The notes: generated by a model from the sequence alone, not told the origin. Numbered from the stretch's first letter, positions 1-8,684 are shown. The stretch is 42,486 nt of DNA from Synechococcaceae cyanobacterium SM2_3_1 (GCA_012030715.1 JAAUUJ010000014.1:1-42486), one strand, 5' to 3'. Numbers and translations are program-made.

Positions 1-420
1 AACCTGACTGGTGATCTGACCCGGGGTGAGTTGGTTCCCCTCCTGGGCGATCTGGGTGTTGGGATCCACGAGTCGGACCTGCATCTGGTTGCGTGGCACA
101 AAATTAAACTTTTCTTTGATCAGGGCCTCTTTTTGCAGCGGATCCATACCCCGGTCAAGGGCATTCTGAAGACGCAGCACCCGAGTATTCAAATGGGAGA
201 CCTGTTCATCCAGAACCTGCAGCCGACTATGCTGCGCAATCTGCACCGGTAACAGGCGGGCAAACCCATTCACAATAGCAGCGGTGAGGATCAGATTGAC
301 ACTGATCCCCGCGACACATTCCATCCCTACGAAACGCCAGTGACGGTGAAGCCGCTTCTGGACTTTCCTTCGGGCTGTGACTCGCTGGGGGTGGGAGCGA
401 CGGGTTCGAGATCCAGCCAT
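1..420 (-). CDS. FtsL/DivIC-like bitopic coiled-coil protein (3' end outside window)
   Basis: A minus-strand frame is open from the ATG at 420 to the window edge (140 codons), so the C-terminus is missing. The N-terminus is Arg/Lys/His-rich (MAGSRTRRSHPQRV...). One hydrophobic segment follows at about residues 33-56, then a heptad-like stretch at about 60-90 (LQVLDEQVSHLNTRVLRLQ). This is the layout of small bitopic septum-formation-initiator proteins (FtsL/FtsB/DivIC), and cyanobacteria encode conserved proteins of this shape. The family call rests on architecture only. The ATG has no strong Shine-Dalgarno sequence. The frame stays open upstream to about position 538, so an earlier GTG near 517 is possible. 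Confidence 0.6.
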   Translation of the reverse strand, partial: MAGSRTRRSHPQRVTARRKVQKRLHRHWRFVGMECVAGISVNLILTAAIVNGFARLLPVQIAQHSRLQVLDEQVSHLNTRVLRLQNALDRGMDPLQKEALIKEKFNFVPRNQMQVRLVDPNTQIAQEGNQLTPGQITSQV

Positions 421-701
421 GCGCGTTGCTATGGTTTGCGGTGCTGGCCTGTCTGGGGCAGTAGCGAGGGAAGAGAAGTTCTTGCTTGCTACGCAATTCA
501 GCAGAACCACAGCCCATTTAACCCGATTTTTGTAGATCTGTCAGGATACGGGTTAAAAAAGTTGCTAACCCTCCCCAGAGATCCGTATAGCAATCAGACA
601 TCAGAGGGAAGAGATATGCAGACTCAAATTCCACTCTAACAAGGAAAGTAGCTTAGGTAATCTCACGAGTCATACCTGGTTGCTATAGCTAAGAGCCCCG
701 A
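421..701. other. intergenic stretch, no gene recognised
   Basis: This lies between the start of the minus-strand coiled-coil gene and the psaM terminator. Short open frames on both strands look neither conserved nor well initiated. It probably holds the promoter of the gene starting at 420, but I cannot point to a convincing -35/-10 pair. Confidence 0.4.
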
Positions 702-731
702 CAAAGAAAAACTGCAGGGCAATCCCCGCAG
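702..731 (-). terminator. intrinsic terminator of psaM
   Basis: Read on the minus strand, an 8-bp stem with one mismatch (CTGCGGGG / CCCTGCAG, 4-nt loop) is followed at once by a T-rich run (TTTTTCTTTG). It begins about 50 nt downstream of the psaM stop codon. Confidence 0.7.
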
Positions 732-782
732 CATGGTGAACCGTTACTTGAGGCCACTGAAAGCTCAGGGCAGGCTCAGGTC

Positions 783-878
783 TCAAGAACGAGCCAGAGC
801 CGACCCCAGCAGCAATGCAAACAGAGCTGGGACCAGGGCCAAACCAAGAATGATAAAAATTTGTGCTTCTGACAACAT
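783..878 (-). CDS. psaM: photosystem I reaction centre subunit XII (PsaM)
   Basis: A 31-residue protein starting MLSEAQIFIILGLALVPALF, made almost entirely of one transmembrane helix. Length and pattern fit PsaM: a Gln plus aromatic/Ile after a short N-terminus, an AL-P motif in mid-helix, and a short polar end. PsaM is a small membrane subunit of cyanobacterial photosystem I near the trimer-forming region. An AGGAG Shine-Dalgarno lies 8 nt before the ATG. The gene appears monocistronic, with its own terminator at 702-731, and is divergent from glyA. The only doubt is that single-helix photosystem subunits are short and diverge quickly; PsaM is the best fit. Confidence 0.8.
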   Translation of the reverse strand: MLSEAQIFIILGLALVPALFALLLGSALARS

Positions 879-1081
879 CGGTATTCGCTCCTGCCGTGAA
901 TCACAAGGGTCAAGTGTGCTTACTCACTTTACTGGGGGATGTGACCAATAATGTCATCGTGACATAAAGCTCAAGAGAACTTAACACCCTTCTGCGGATC
1001 TAAATCTCCCCCTGCAATCAGATCGGGGGATGCCAGGCCCGAGAAAGTGGCGTGCTAGCATAACTGAGCACTAAAACAGCT

Positions 1082-1096
1082 GGAGGTATGCGTGTG
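1082..1096 (+). promoter_or_regulatory. ribosome binding site that sets the glyA start at GTG 1094
   Basis: GGAGG at 1082-1086 is only 1 nt from the ATG at 1088, which is too close to use. It is 7 nt from the in-frame GTG at 1094, an ideal distance, so translation most likely starts with GTG. Confidence 0.65.
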
Positions 1097-2430
1097 ATCA
1101 CTCGTTCCAACCAACCGTTATCCCCTCTAGAAACCCTGGCGGATACCGATCCAGCTGTGTTTGAGTTGATCGGTCGCGAGCTTGGCCGCCAGCGGGATCA
1201 TCTGGAGATGATTGCCAGTGAAAACTTCACGTCAGCGGCGGTTCTGGCCGCCCAGGGTTCAGTTCTGACCAATAAGTATGCAGAAGGGCTTCCCCGCAAG
1301 CGCTATTACGGTGGCTGTGAGTTTGTGGATGGCATTGAAGAACTGGCCATTGCCCGGGCGAAACAGCTGTTTGGGGCTGCCCATGTCAATGTGCAACCTC
1401 ATTCCGGAGCCCAGGCCAACTTTGCCGTCTTTCTGGCCTTACTCCAGCCCGGTGATGTGATTATGGGCATGGATCTCTCCCATGGGGGGCACCTTACCCA
1501 CGGATCCCCGGTCAATATGTCCGGCAAGTGGTTCCAGGCGGTGCATTACGGCGTTGCTCAGGAAACCGAACAGCTGGACTATGATCAGATTCGGGACCTG
1601 GCCCGGCAGCATCGTCCCAAACTGATGATCACGGGTTACTCCGCTATCCCCGCCAGATTGATTTTGCCGCCTTCCGGGCCATTGCAGACGAAGTAGGGGC
1701 TTATCTTTTGGCTGATATTGCTCACCTTGCGGGTTTGGTAGCCGCAGAACTGCATCCCAATCCCCTTCCCCTCTGTGATGTGGTCACCACCACCACCCAC
1801 AAAACGTTGCGTGGTCCGCGGGGCGGTCTGATCATGACCCGCGATCCGGAGCTGGGCAAAAAATTTGATAAAGCGGTGTTTCCTGGTACTCAGGGAGGTC
1901 CCCTGGAGCATGTGATTGCGGGCAAAGCGGTGGCCTTTGGGGAAGCTCTGCAGCCGTCCTTCAAAACCTACGCTGCTCAGGTGATTGCCAATGCTCGTGC
2001 TCTTGCCACCCGTCTGAGTCAACGGGGGATCCGCCTGGTATCTGGTGGTACCGATAATCATCTCCTGCTGTTGGATCTGCGCTCCGTCACCCACCAATTG
2101 GAGGCTCAGGGAGCTGCCAACCCTCTGATGACGGGCAAACGGGCCGATCAGCTCATGGATCAGATCCACATTACGGCCAATAAAAATACGATTCCTTTTG
2201 ATCCAGAAAGCCCGTTTGTTGCCAGTGGGCTGCGTTTGGGTTCTCCGGCACTAACCACCCGCGGTTTAGAACAGTTGGAGTTTGAAGCAATTGGCGATAT
2301 CATTGCAGACTGTTTGTACCATCCTGAGGATGATGTGACGTTAGCTCACTGCCGCCAGCAGGTGCAGCAATTGTCTCGTCGTTTCCCGCTTTATCCTCAA
2401 CTCCAGATCAGCCTTCCCGCCCTTGCCTAG
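1094..2430 (+). CDS. glyA: serine hydroxymethyltransferase (one frameshift in the read)
   Basis: PLP enzyme that interconverts serine and glycine while loading one-carbon units onto tetrahydrofolate. The N-terminal half has the family blocks [25 protein letters not shown] and QPHSGAQAN. The C-terminal half has [12 protein letters not shown] and the PLP-lysine motif [14 protein letters not shown]. The two halves lie in different frames. Adding one C to the CCCC run at 1648-1651 restores a Pro-Arg-Gln-Ile-Asp-Phe join and gives a full-length 445-residue enzyme. A real mutation in this essential gene is unlikely. The next gene starts 8 nt after the stop, so glyA and the WecA-type gene are probably co-transcribed. 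Confidence 0.93.
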
Positions 2431-2438
2431 GATCCGGC

Positions 2439-3542
2439 ATGACCTACCTGGTTGCCTTTCTCGCCGCTGCCTGTGTGGTGCTGTGGGCAACTCCTACAGT
2501 TAAGGAGCTTGGCTTACGAAGTGGCCAGGTGGATCTGCCCAATGAGCGGAAAATTCATCAGCAACCGATGGTGCGTCTGGGGGGCGTGTCCATCTTTGTG
2601 GGTAACTTGACGGCGCTGTTGCTCCTGTGGAGCATGGGGGCCTTTGCGGGGTTACAACCGGAGCAGGAATACGAGATCTGGGGGGTGACGGTTGGGGGAC
2701 TTTTGTTTTTCCTGATCGGCCTGGCGGACGATCTCTTTCAACTTTCGGCAGGCACACGCCTGACCTTGCAGCTGATCGTAGCTGCTGCTGCCTGGTGGGT
2801 AGGAGTACGCATTGAGTTCATTGGTCTACCGGGTTTGGGTACTTTGCATCTGCCTCTCTGGATCAGCCTGGGGGTCACGCTGCTCTGGTTAGCAGGCATG
2901 GCCAATGCCATTAACTTTATTGACGGTTTGGATGGTCTGGCTGCGGGGGTTTCTGGTATTGCCGCGGTGGTGATGCTGATTGTCACGGTCCTGCTGGATC
3001 GGCCTGCCGCCGCCATGATTGCTGCCGCTCTGGCAGGAGGATCCCTGGGATTTCTCCGCTACAACTTCAACCCGGCTCAGATCTTTATGGGGGATGGGGG
3101 GGCCTATTTTCTGGGATTTACATTAGCTGGCATTGGGGTGATTGGTGTTGCCAAGGTGGCGGCCACACTGGCTGTGTTGCTCCCGTTCTGCATTTTGGCC
3201 GTGCCGATTCTGGATATGTCGGCGGTGATTCTAGAAAGAGTCCGTAAAGGTTATTCTCCCTTTCGTCCTGATAAGGCGCATTTGCACCACCGTCTGCTGA
3301 AGGCAGGGTTATCACAGCGCTTTTCTGTGCTGTTTATCTATGCCCTTACCCTCTGGGTGGGGAGCTTAGCCCTGGCCCTGGCGGGACTGCCTGCAGGAGG
3401 AACCTATCTGGCCGGGGCCTCCCTGGTGATGGGGGTGGTTAGCTGGGGGGCATTGCAAACGCATCGGCGCTCACGACGCCACTCACCCTCCTTGCCGGAA
3501 GCCAAACCCGATCCTCATCCCCAACCTTCTTCGCGGGAATAA
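2439..3542 (+). CDS. wecA: WecA/TagO-type UDP-GlcNAc:undecaprenyl-phosphate GlcNAc-1-phosphate transferase
   Basis: A polytopic membrane protein of 367 residues (about ten helices) of the polyprenyl-phosphate N-acetylhexosamine-1-phosphate transferase family. Such enzymes start cell-surface polysaccharide assembly by moving GlcNAc-1-P from UDP-GlcNAc to the lipid carrier. Visible family motifs are DLPNERKIHQQPMVRLGG near the N-terminus, the acidic motif GLADD, the NAINFIDGLDGLAAG block, FMGDGGAYFLG, and the His-rich cytoplasmic loop DKAHLHHRLL. The two Asp-rich motifs bind Mg2+ in characterised relatives. The C-terminal tail is Pro/Ser-rich. The gene is close behind glyA and intact. The exact sugar donor cannot be read from sequence; MraY is less likely because the HLHHRLL loop is the WecA/TagO form. 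Confidence 0.85.
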   Translation: MTYLVAFLAAACVVLWATPTVKELGLRSGQVDLPNERKIHQQPMVRLGGVSIFVGNLTALLLLWSMGAFAGLQPEQEYEIWGVTVGGLLFFLIGLADDLFQLSAGTRLTLQLIVAAAAWWVGVRIEFIGLPGLGTLHLPLWISLGVTLLWLAGMANAINFIDGLDGLAAGVSGIAAVVMLIVTVLLDRPAAAMIAAALAGGSLGFLRYNFNPAQIFMGDGGAYFLGFTLAGIGVIGVAKVAATLAVLLPFCILAVPILDMSAVILERVRKGYSPFRPDKAHLHHRLLKAGLSQRFSVLFIYALTLWVGSLALALAGLPAGGTYLAGASLVMGVVSWGALQTHRRSRRHSPSLPEAKPDPHPQPSSRE

Positions 3543-3611
3543 GAAATTCTGTTCGGCTTCACCTAAAAGGAATTAGTTGAGAATCTGGCAGGGGTCTGTA
3601 GTGCTGCCCAG

Positions 3612-3784
3612 GTGTACTATGCCCTCATGCAACTTGATTGGGATTGGATCCGCATCTAGCCCTATCCCGAGCCCTGACGGAGTGGCTGGCCTCAGGAGGT
3701 TTGTACGAAGTTTCTGTGGCGATGGGTCAGTTGTCTCAACCCAACGCGGAGTCGGAGCTAAACCCAACTCCAATGGTCTTCTAA
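3612..3784 (+). CDS. possible small unknown gene, frameshifted
   Basis: Two abutting plus-strand frames join into a protein-like stretch if one base is added near 3653-3655. The first gives MQLDWDWIR from the ATG at 3627, with an in-frame GTG at 3612. The second gives LALSRALTEWLASGGLYEV and ends PTPMVF with TAA at 3782-3784. The product would be about 50-57 residues and helical. The stop overlaps the stop codon of the converging sigma-factor gene, a common arrangement for real convergent genes. I do not recognise the family. Against it: no good Shine-Dalgarno before either start, the need for a frameshift, and open sequence upstream to about 3560, so the true start is uncertain. Confidence 0.35.
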
Positions 3785-4833
3785 CGAATATACTGTGCCA
3801 GGGCTCGGGAGGGTTGCGAGAGACGCAATTTACGCAGAGCATCCTTCTCAATCTGACGGATCCGCTCTCGGGTCAGGTTAAAGTGCTCACCCACCTCGCG
3901 TAGCGTCTTCACCGTCTGACCATCCAGGCCATAGCGCAACTCCAGCACCTGCCGCTCGATCGGCTTCAGCATATCCATAGCCGTGCGGACCTCCTGTTGC
4001 ATCGATTGCGAAAGGATCTCCTGAAAAGGCTGACCATTGCGCTCGTCTTCCAGCAAGTCTCCCAGGCGACTTTCCCCCTCATGCCCCACAGAAACATCGA
4101 GAGAGACAGGGAGAGCAGCCGCCTGCTGGATCAGCCGCAGTTTTTTGATCTGAACCCCCAGGGCTCTAGCCAGTTCCGCCTCGCTCGGTCGTCGTCCTGT
4201 GGCCTTGGTCATATCTCGCATCGTCCGTTTCAGAAAGCGAACCTTATCCACCATATGTACAGGTAGGCGAATGGTGCGGGCCTGATTGGCAATACAACGG
4301 GTAATCCCCTGCCGGATCCACCAGTGGGCATAGGTGCTAAAACGATATCCCCGTTCGGCATCAAACTTTTCGGTGGCACGAATCAAACCAATATTGCCCT
4401 CCTGGATCAGGTCCAGAAAGGGAACACCGCGATTGAGATATTTCTTGGCAACACTGACCACAAGACGCAGGTTGGCGGTGATCAGTTGTCGCTGTGCCCG
4501 CTCCCCTCGCCGGATCTGTTGCCGCATTGACCGGACCTCGATCTGCAGATGCGCCGCCAGCTCCTCCCAGGAGGGGGAATGTCCCAGCTGTTCCGCCAGG
4601 TGTTCAGCCTGCTCCTCAATCGCCATTTTGCGCTGGATCAGACGTGACAGCTCAATCTCTTCGGCATGGTCAATCCGAGGCACACGACCAATCTCATTCA
4701 GATACTGGTCCACCGTATCCTCACTCATGATGAGATCACCAGCAACCACCTCTCCCTCACTCCAGGCTTCCATCTCTGTTTGAGACTGCATCAAGTCAGG
4801 GGATTGAGTATCAGGGTCTGGAGTTAAACCCAC
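3781..4833 (-). CDS. group 2 (RpoD-like) RNA polymerase sigma factor
   Basis: A sigma-70 family protein with region 1.2 (SEDTVDQYLNEIGRVP), the core-binding helix of region 2 (NLRLVVSVAKKYLNRG, FLDLIQEGNIGLIRA), the -10 recognition segment (YRFSTYAHWWIRQGITR), region 3, and the region 4.2 helix-turn-helix (TLREVGEHFNLTRERIRQIE). It lacks the long acidic N-terminus of the principal SigA, so it belongs to the group 2 factors that adjust transcription to light, nitrogen and stress. I cannot assign a letter (SigB-SigE). I chose GTG at 4833 because an AGGAG lies 10 nt upstream and the extra N-terminal residues of longer readings look non-coding. This gives 350 residues. Confidence 0.88.
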   Translation of the reverse strand: MGLTPDPDTQSPDLMQSQTEMEAWSEGEVVAGDLIMSEDTVDQYLNEIGRVPRIDHAEEIELSRLIQRKMAIEEQAEHLAEQLGHSPSWEELAAHLQIEVRSMRQQIRRGERAQRQLITANLRLVVSVAKKYLNRGVPFLDLIQEGNIGLIRATEKFDAERGYRFSTYAHWWIRQGITRCIANQARTIRLPVHMVDKVRFLKRTMRDMTKATGRRPSEAELARALGVQIKKLRLIQQAAALPVSLDVSVGHEGESRLGDLLEDERNGQPFQEILSQSMQQEVRTAMDMLKPIERQVLELRYGLDGQTVKTLREVGEHFNLTRERIRQIEKDALRKLRLSQPSRALAQYIR

Positions 4834-5149
4834 GCGACAAACTCTCCTCGCGGTACAGATGTGCTCCCAGTCTAGGCAAAGGCGGTGAACAGCAGCAAGC
4901 GAAAATCGATCATCCTGAAGATTTTTTGCAGATTCTCCTCCCGCAGGAGGTTTTGAGGCCACTAAACTGATCTGTCCATGACCATATCCAGGCCGAGATG
5001 TGGGATGGAGAACCCGACTGAGGACAGAGAGACCCAGGGAGATGAGATTCGTAAATTTGATTTTCGATCACCAGGAATGGATCTGGAGGGCTCGCTTGTT
5101 GGTGACAATGGAAGATAGGGCTTTCTTCTCAGGCCTGGAGCATTAGGCG
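4834..5149. other. divergent intergenic region, sigma factor / HTH regulator
   Basis: About 316 bases separate the divergent sigma-factor and XRE-type genes, so both promoters should be here. I see AT-rich patches around 5045-5070 but no pair of boxes close enough to consensus to report, and no convincing gene. A longer reading of the sigma gene runs to 4962 but lacks a ribosome binding site. Confidence 0.4.
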
Positions 5150-5401
5150 ATGATGCATGAATCCAGTTCCTCTGCCAATTTGATTGGGGGACGTGTTCGT
5201 TGGATGCGGGAACGACTGCAACTGACTCAGGATCAACTGGCGGGGCGACTGGCTCGCTATGGGATTCACCTGGACTACGTCAAAATTGGCCAGATTGAGA
5301 AGGGGAAGCGGCGGGTTATGGATAAGGAACTGATTGCTTTTGCTCGGGCGTTAGGGGTATCAGTTACCTGGCTCCTCAGTGGTGATGACCATCACCTGTG
5401 A
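5150..5401 (+). CDS. XRE-family helix-turn-helix regulator
   Basis: An 83-residue protein with a Cro/C1-type HTH over nearly its whole length: helix 1 (GRVRWMRERL), the Q-x-x-L-A-x-R-L helix-turn-helix core (LTQDQLAGRLARYGI), the I-x-x-I-E-K-G-K-R motif (KIGQIEKGKRR) and a last helix ending in VSVTWLLSGDD. Such proteins bind operator DNA as dimers. There is no sensory domain, so its signal is unknown. The start is ATG 5150 or 5153, with GGAG about 12 nt upstream. It is divergent from the sigma factor and 98 nt before the small unknown gene at 5500. A regulatory link is possible but not shown. Confidence 0.75.
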   Translation: MMHESSSSANLIGGRVRWMRERLQLTQDQLAGRLARYGIHLDYVKIGQIEKGKRRVMDKELIAFARALGVSVTWLLSGDDHHL

Positions 5402-5499
5402 GACGGGAAAGACTATTTTCAGGCCCAGCCTTATTCATGTAAACTTCATAAAGTCGGGGATAAGTTATCTAGTGGTCAGGCAATTGCCAGGAGAGGGTC

Positions 5500-5769
5500 A
5501 TGTTTGCACGATTTGGGGCTAAGAAGACACCGACGGCGAAAACCGCTCGCCAGGATGCAAAAACAGGGCAAAAATCTCAAGATGGCGCTTTTGAGCTGAT
5601 GGAGAAGCGCATTGCCCAGATCCATTACTACTTTCGGAACGCGGATCTCTCGCCAGAAGTCCGGCAGGTGATGACCTATCGCAAGCTAATGGAACTGGAC
5701 TACTTTACTCCCCAGGCAGCCAAGGAGTTACTGCGTCAGTGGAATCATGGCGATAAGTCCATACCCTAA
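5500..5769 (+). CDS. small protein of unknown function
   Basis: An 89-residue soluble protein with an AGGAG Shine-Dalgarno close before the ATG. The first 30 residues are Lys/Ala/Gln-rich and look disordered (KKTPTAKTARQDAKTGQK). The rest is predicted helical (ELMEKRIAQIHYYFRN, EVRQVMTYRKLMELDYFT, AAKELLRQW). It has no membrane segment and no Cys. I do not recognise it. Good ribosome binding, even codon use and a compact hydrophobic pattern support a real gene. It converges on psbM and could share a transcript with the HTH regulator upstream. Confidence 0.6.
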   Translation: MFARFGAKKTPTAKTARQDAKTGQKSQDGAFELMEKRIAQIHYYFRNADLSPEVRQVMTYRKLMELDYFTPQAAKELLRQWNHGDKSIP

Positions 5770-5903
5770 GGGCTAGCGCCAGCCACTCTCTCCGCCACAA
5801 CCATTATGATCCTCTAGATATGCAGGGCTTCAGGCATGAGTTCTGCATTTTGATCTTTTCACCAGGATCTCTGGATGTATAAAAATTTATCTGGAAGCAG
5901 CAA

Positions 5904-6011
5904 TTACTCTTCTGACTTACTTGCAGTTTGGACGTAGAGAATTACCAGAAAGATTGCTGGCACTAAAATTGCCAGAACAGTTGCCAGAACCCCTAAGAAA
6001 TTGGTTTCCAT
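5904..6011 (-). CDS. psbM: photosystem II reaction centre protein M (PsbM)
   Basis: A 35-residue single-helix protein starting METNFLGVLATVLAILVPAI and ending with a short Ser/Lys/Glu tail. PsbM proteins have this exact layout: M-E/Q-x-N-x-L-G, then a helix with LVP in the middle and an (I/L)LYVQT end, here ILYVQTASKSEE. PsbM sits at the monomer-monomer interface of photosystem II. The order psbM, ferredoxin, psbB, psbT recurs in marine picocyanobacteria, which supports the call. The ribosome binding site is weak (GAAG). psbM lies downstream of the ferredoxin gene on the same strand and could share its transcript. Confidence 0.9.
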   Translation of the reverse strand: METNFLGVLATVLAILVPAIFLVILYVQTASKSEE

Positions 6012-6108
6012 GTCGCTTCACATCCAGCATTCATCAAGAGCTTGTCCTTAGAATACCATCAGATGGAAGGGGGAATCGGCCTGTAACTTTTCTCTGGAAA
6101 CTCCTTCC

Positions 6109-6408
6109 TCAACCTGGCTTGGTCTTCACAGTGACCGGGCCGTTCACTAAGGTTTGACAGGCAAGGCGGTAGCTGGCGGGCTTCCGTTTCAGATGGCGCG
6201 CTTCGGCAGCCGTGCGAGGAGAGAGATTTTCCATCCCTGCTTCGATCTCCACGACACAGGTGCCACACTGGCCATTGCCCCCACAGTTCATGACCTTCGC
6301 CACCAATTTGTAGAGGTCAATTTGATTTTCCAAGGCCTTCAGGCGCAGGTTTGCCCCGTCAGCAGCAATCACCTCTTTTTCCTCGGCCACAAATCGGATC
6401 GTTCCCAT
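6109..6408 (-). CDS. [2Fe-2S] ferredoxin, C-x5-C-x2-C type
   Basis: A 99-residue soluble protein of the beta-grasp ferredoxin fold. Four cysteines (C42, C48, C51, C84) form a C-x5-C-x2-C-x32-C cluster site inside the block [15 protein letters not shown]. The spacing differs from the plant-type photosynthetic ferredoxin (C-x4-C-x2-C), so it is unlikely to be the main photosystem I acceptor. Its electron partners are unknown. It is divergent from psbB and upstream of psbM. The ferredoxin-psbB neighbourhood is kept in other cyanobacteria, hinting at a role near photosystem II or its assembly, though this is inference. Confidence 0.85.
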   Translation of the reverse strand: MGTIRFVAEEKEVIAADGANLRLKALENQIDLYKLVAKVMNCGGNGQCGTCVVEIEAGMENLSPRTAAEARHLKRKPASYRLACQTLVNGPVTVKTKPG

Positions 6409-6796
6409 AATCTTGCCTCTGCTCTCCCTTCATTATGGAGGGGATTGCCTGCGGCTATTCATTTAATTGTAAAGTTTGATAACATTATCTTAAGAATCTC
6501 TTGGCTTCCTGGGAAGATAATCCTCAAACTCATTCACAAGTTACGGAAATCAGCACAGGCTGGTTGCACTTCGTTATACTGACTGGTGCTGGCGATACTA
6601 CTACCCTACTCACAGGTGGGCGCAGCAGGACTGGGTTCTGAGTCCGGTTGCCATGTTGCCAGCACTGATTTGAGAAATCTTGATGTGGTTGGTCCCCCAT
6701 TGGGGACTGGGGAGAAGCCCAGTTCATGATCAAGATATCAAGGCTGAGTTAGAGAAAAGCACGTTACTGATTGGCGTAAGTGGAGGATCGCACTCT
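6409..6796. other. divergent promoter region, ferredoxin / psbB
   Basis: This 388-base stretch should carry promoters for the ferredoxin gene leftward and psbB rightward. A TATACT at 6575-6580 could be a -10 box for psbB, giving a leader of about 200 nt, but no good -35 lies at the right distance. The psbB leader has GGAGG at 6782-6786, 10 nt before the ATG at 6797. The psbB frame stays open upstream to 6680, but those residues are not part of CP47. Confidence 0.4.
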
Positions 6797-8335
6797 ATGG
6801 GACTACCCTGGTACCGGGTCCATACCGTTGTACTGAATGATCCCGGACGGCTGATCTCGGTTCACCTGATGCACACAGCATTGGTGGCGGGATGGGCTGG
6901 CTCGATGGCTCTGTACGAAACTGCAATTTTTGACCCAAGTGACCCTGTTCTCAACCCCATGTGGCGGCAGGGAATGTTTGTTATGCCCTTCATGACCCGT
7001 CTGGGGGTGGAAAACTCCTGGGGCGGTTGGAATATTTATGGGGAGAGCGTGGCCAACGCTGGCTTCTGGACCTTTGAAGGGGTGGCCACTGCTCACATTG
7101 TTCTGTCCGGTTTACTCTTCCTGGCAGCTTGCTGGCACTGGGTGTACTGGGATCTGGAGCTGTTCCGTGACCCCCGCACTGGGGAACCGGCCCTGGACCT
7201 GCCAAAAATGTTCGGGATCCATCTCTTCCTGGCGGGGCTCCTCTGCTTTGGTTTTGGCGCCTTTCACCTCACGGGCGTGTGGGGGCCAGGCATGTGGGTG
7301 AGTGATCCCTATGGGGTTACTGGCCATGTGGAACCAGTCGCGCCCGAATGGGGACCCTCAGGCTTTAATCCGTTTAATTCCGGTGGTGTGGTTGCCCACC
7401 ATATTGCGGCAGGGATTGTGGGGATCATCGCAGGTCTCTTCCACCTGACGGTGCGGCCACCCCAGCGTCTCTATCGGGCCCTGCGCATGGGGAACATTGA
7501 GACGGTTCTGTCCAGCTCCATTGCGGCTGTCTTCTTTGCAGGCTTTGTGGTTGCGGGCACCATGTGGTATGGCAGCGCCACCACCCCCATCGATCTGTTT
7601 GGTCCCACCCGCTATCAGTGGGATGAGTCCTACTTCAGTCAGGAAATCAATCGCCGCGTGACCACCTCGGTGGAAGCGGGAATGACCTCCTCTGAAGCCT
7701 GGAATGAGTTACCAGGGAAACTGCTGTTCTATGACTATGTGGGCAACAGCCCTGCCAAGGGTGGGTTGTTCCGGGCAGGCCCCATGAATAAGGGAGATGG
7801 TCTGGCTACCGAATGGCTAGGACACCCGATCTTCCGCGATGGGGAAGGCAATGAACTCTTTGTGGATCGGATGCCCAATTTCTTTGAAACCTTCCCGGTG
7901 GTGCTGCGAGATCAGGACGGAGTAATTCGTGCTGATATTCCTTTCCGACGGGCGGAATCCAAGTACAGTTTTGAGCAGGTGGGCGTCAACGTTGAGTTTG
8001 CGGGCGGAGCCCTGGGTGGCCAGCGTTTCTCCGATCCCAATGAGGTGAAGAAGTATGCCCGCAAGGCACAACTGGGTCAGCTGTTTGAGTTTGATCAGGA
8101 AGTGATGCAGGCGGATGGAACCTTCCACACCAGTCCCCGTGGCTGGTTCACCTTTGGCCATACTGTCTTTGCCCTCCTCTTCTTCTTTGGCCACATCTGG
8201 CACGGGGCTCGTACCCTCTTCCGTGATGTCTTTGCCGGCATTGATCCTGAAATGGAAGAAGAAATGGTGGAATTCGGAGTCTTCCAGAAGCTGGGTGATC
8301 CCTCTACGCGGAAAGAACCCGTAACCCAGATCTAA
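6797..8335 (+). CDS. psbB: photosystem II core antenna protein CP47
   Basis: CP47 binds chlorophyll a and passes excitation to the photosystem II reaction centre. The start [19 protein letters not shown] is the invariant CP47 N-terminus. The protein has six membrane helices with paired His ligands ([70 protein letters not shown]) and the large lumenal loop between helices 5 and 6. Its 512 residues match the family. GGAGG sits 10 nt before the chosen ATG. It is intact and is followed 124 nt later by psbT. Confidence 0.98.
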   Translation: MGLPWYRVHTVVLNDPGRLISVHLMHTALVAGWAGSMALYETAIFDPSDPVLNPMWRQGMFVMPFMTRLGVENSWGGWNIYGESVANAGFWTFEGVATAHIVLSGLLFLAACWHWVYWDLELFRDPRTGEPALDLPKMFGIHLFLAGLLCFGFGAFHLTGVWGPGMWVSDPYGVTGHVEPVAPEWGPSGFNPFNSGGVVAHHIAAGIVGIIAGLFHLTVRPPQRLYRALRMGNIETVLSSSIAAVFFAGFVVAGTMWYGSATTPIDLFGPTRYQWDESYFSQEINRRVTTSVEAGMTSSEAWNELPGKLLFYDYVGNSPAKGGLFRAGPMNKGDGLATEWLGHPIFRDGEGNELFVDRMPNFFETFPVVLRDQDGVIRADIPFRRAESKYSFEQVGVNVEFAGGALGGQRFSDPNEVKKYARKAQLGQLFEFDQEVMQADGTFHTSPRGWFTFGHTVFALLFFFGHIWHGARTLFRDVFAGIDPEMEEEMVEFGVFQKLGDPSTRKEPVTQI

Positions 8336-8459
8336 CTTTGCAGTTGTGCCCATCCAGTCTTCCCACTGACCTGATCATAAGAATCTTGTATGGTGGTAAT
8401 AGAGGACTGGATCGGGTCCTTGGTGTTGAGAAAGCACGCTATCTTTTGGAGAAGCCACC

Positions 8460-8558
8460 ATGGAAGCCATTACCTACACCTTTATTCTCTTTCTGACGGT
8501 CGGACTGTTGTTTTTCGCCATCTTCTTCCGGGAAACACCCACCATCAAGAAAAAGTAG
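8460..8558 (+). CDS. psbT: photosystem II reaction centre protein T (PsbT)
   Basis: A 32-residue single-helix protein starting [20 protein letters not shown] and ending with a basic tail (PTIKKK). The ME-(A/S)-(I/V)-(T/A)-Y start and [10 protein letters not shown]-like end are PsbT hallmarks. PsbT lies at the photosystem II dimer interface next to CP47. GGAG is 9 nt before the ATG. It follows psbB, as in most cyanobacteria and chloroplasts, and a strong terminator about 85 nt downstream closes the psbB-psbT unit. Confidence 0.95.
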   Translation: MEAITYTFILFLTVGLLFFAIFFRETPTIKKK

Positions 8559-8641
8559 GGCCTTTGCACCTGCCTACCCCACCCGCTTCATCGTTGTCCA
8601 TGGCAAAAATGTAAGCTGGGTGGACCAACCTTTAATTCAAG

Positions 8642-8662
8642 GCTCTCTGCGGAGAGCTTTTT
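8642..8662 (+). terminator. intrinsic terminator of psbB-psbT
   Basis: A perfect 6-bp stem (GCTCTC / GAGAGC, 4-nt loop) is followed directly by five T residues on the plus strand. It also separates psbT from the converging chemosensory operon, which has no clear T-run of its own. Confidence 0.85.
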
Positions 8663-8684
8663 GCATATACAGGGATAGAGAAGA

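Noticed and set aside
5921-6157. A plus-strand 78-residue gene
   Set aside because: It is the complement of psbM, which has clear family similarity on the other strand.
6109-6408. Photosynthetic plant-type ferredoxin PetF
   Set aside because: The cysteine spacing is C-x5-C-x2-C, not C-x4-C-x2-C, and the surrounding residues differ.
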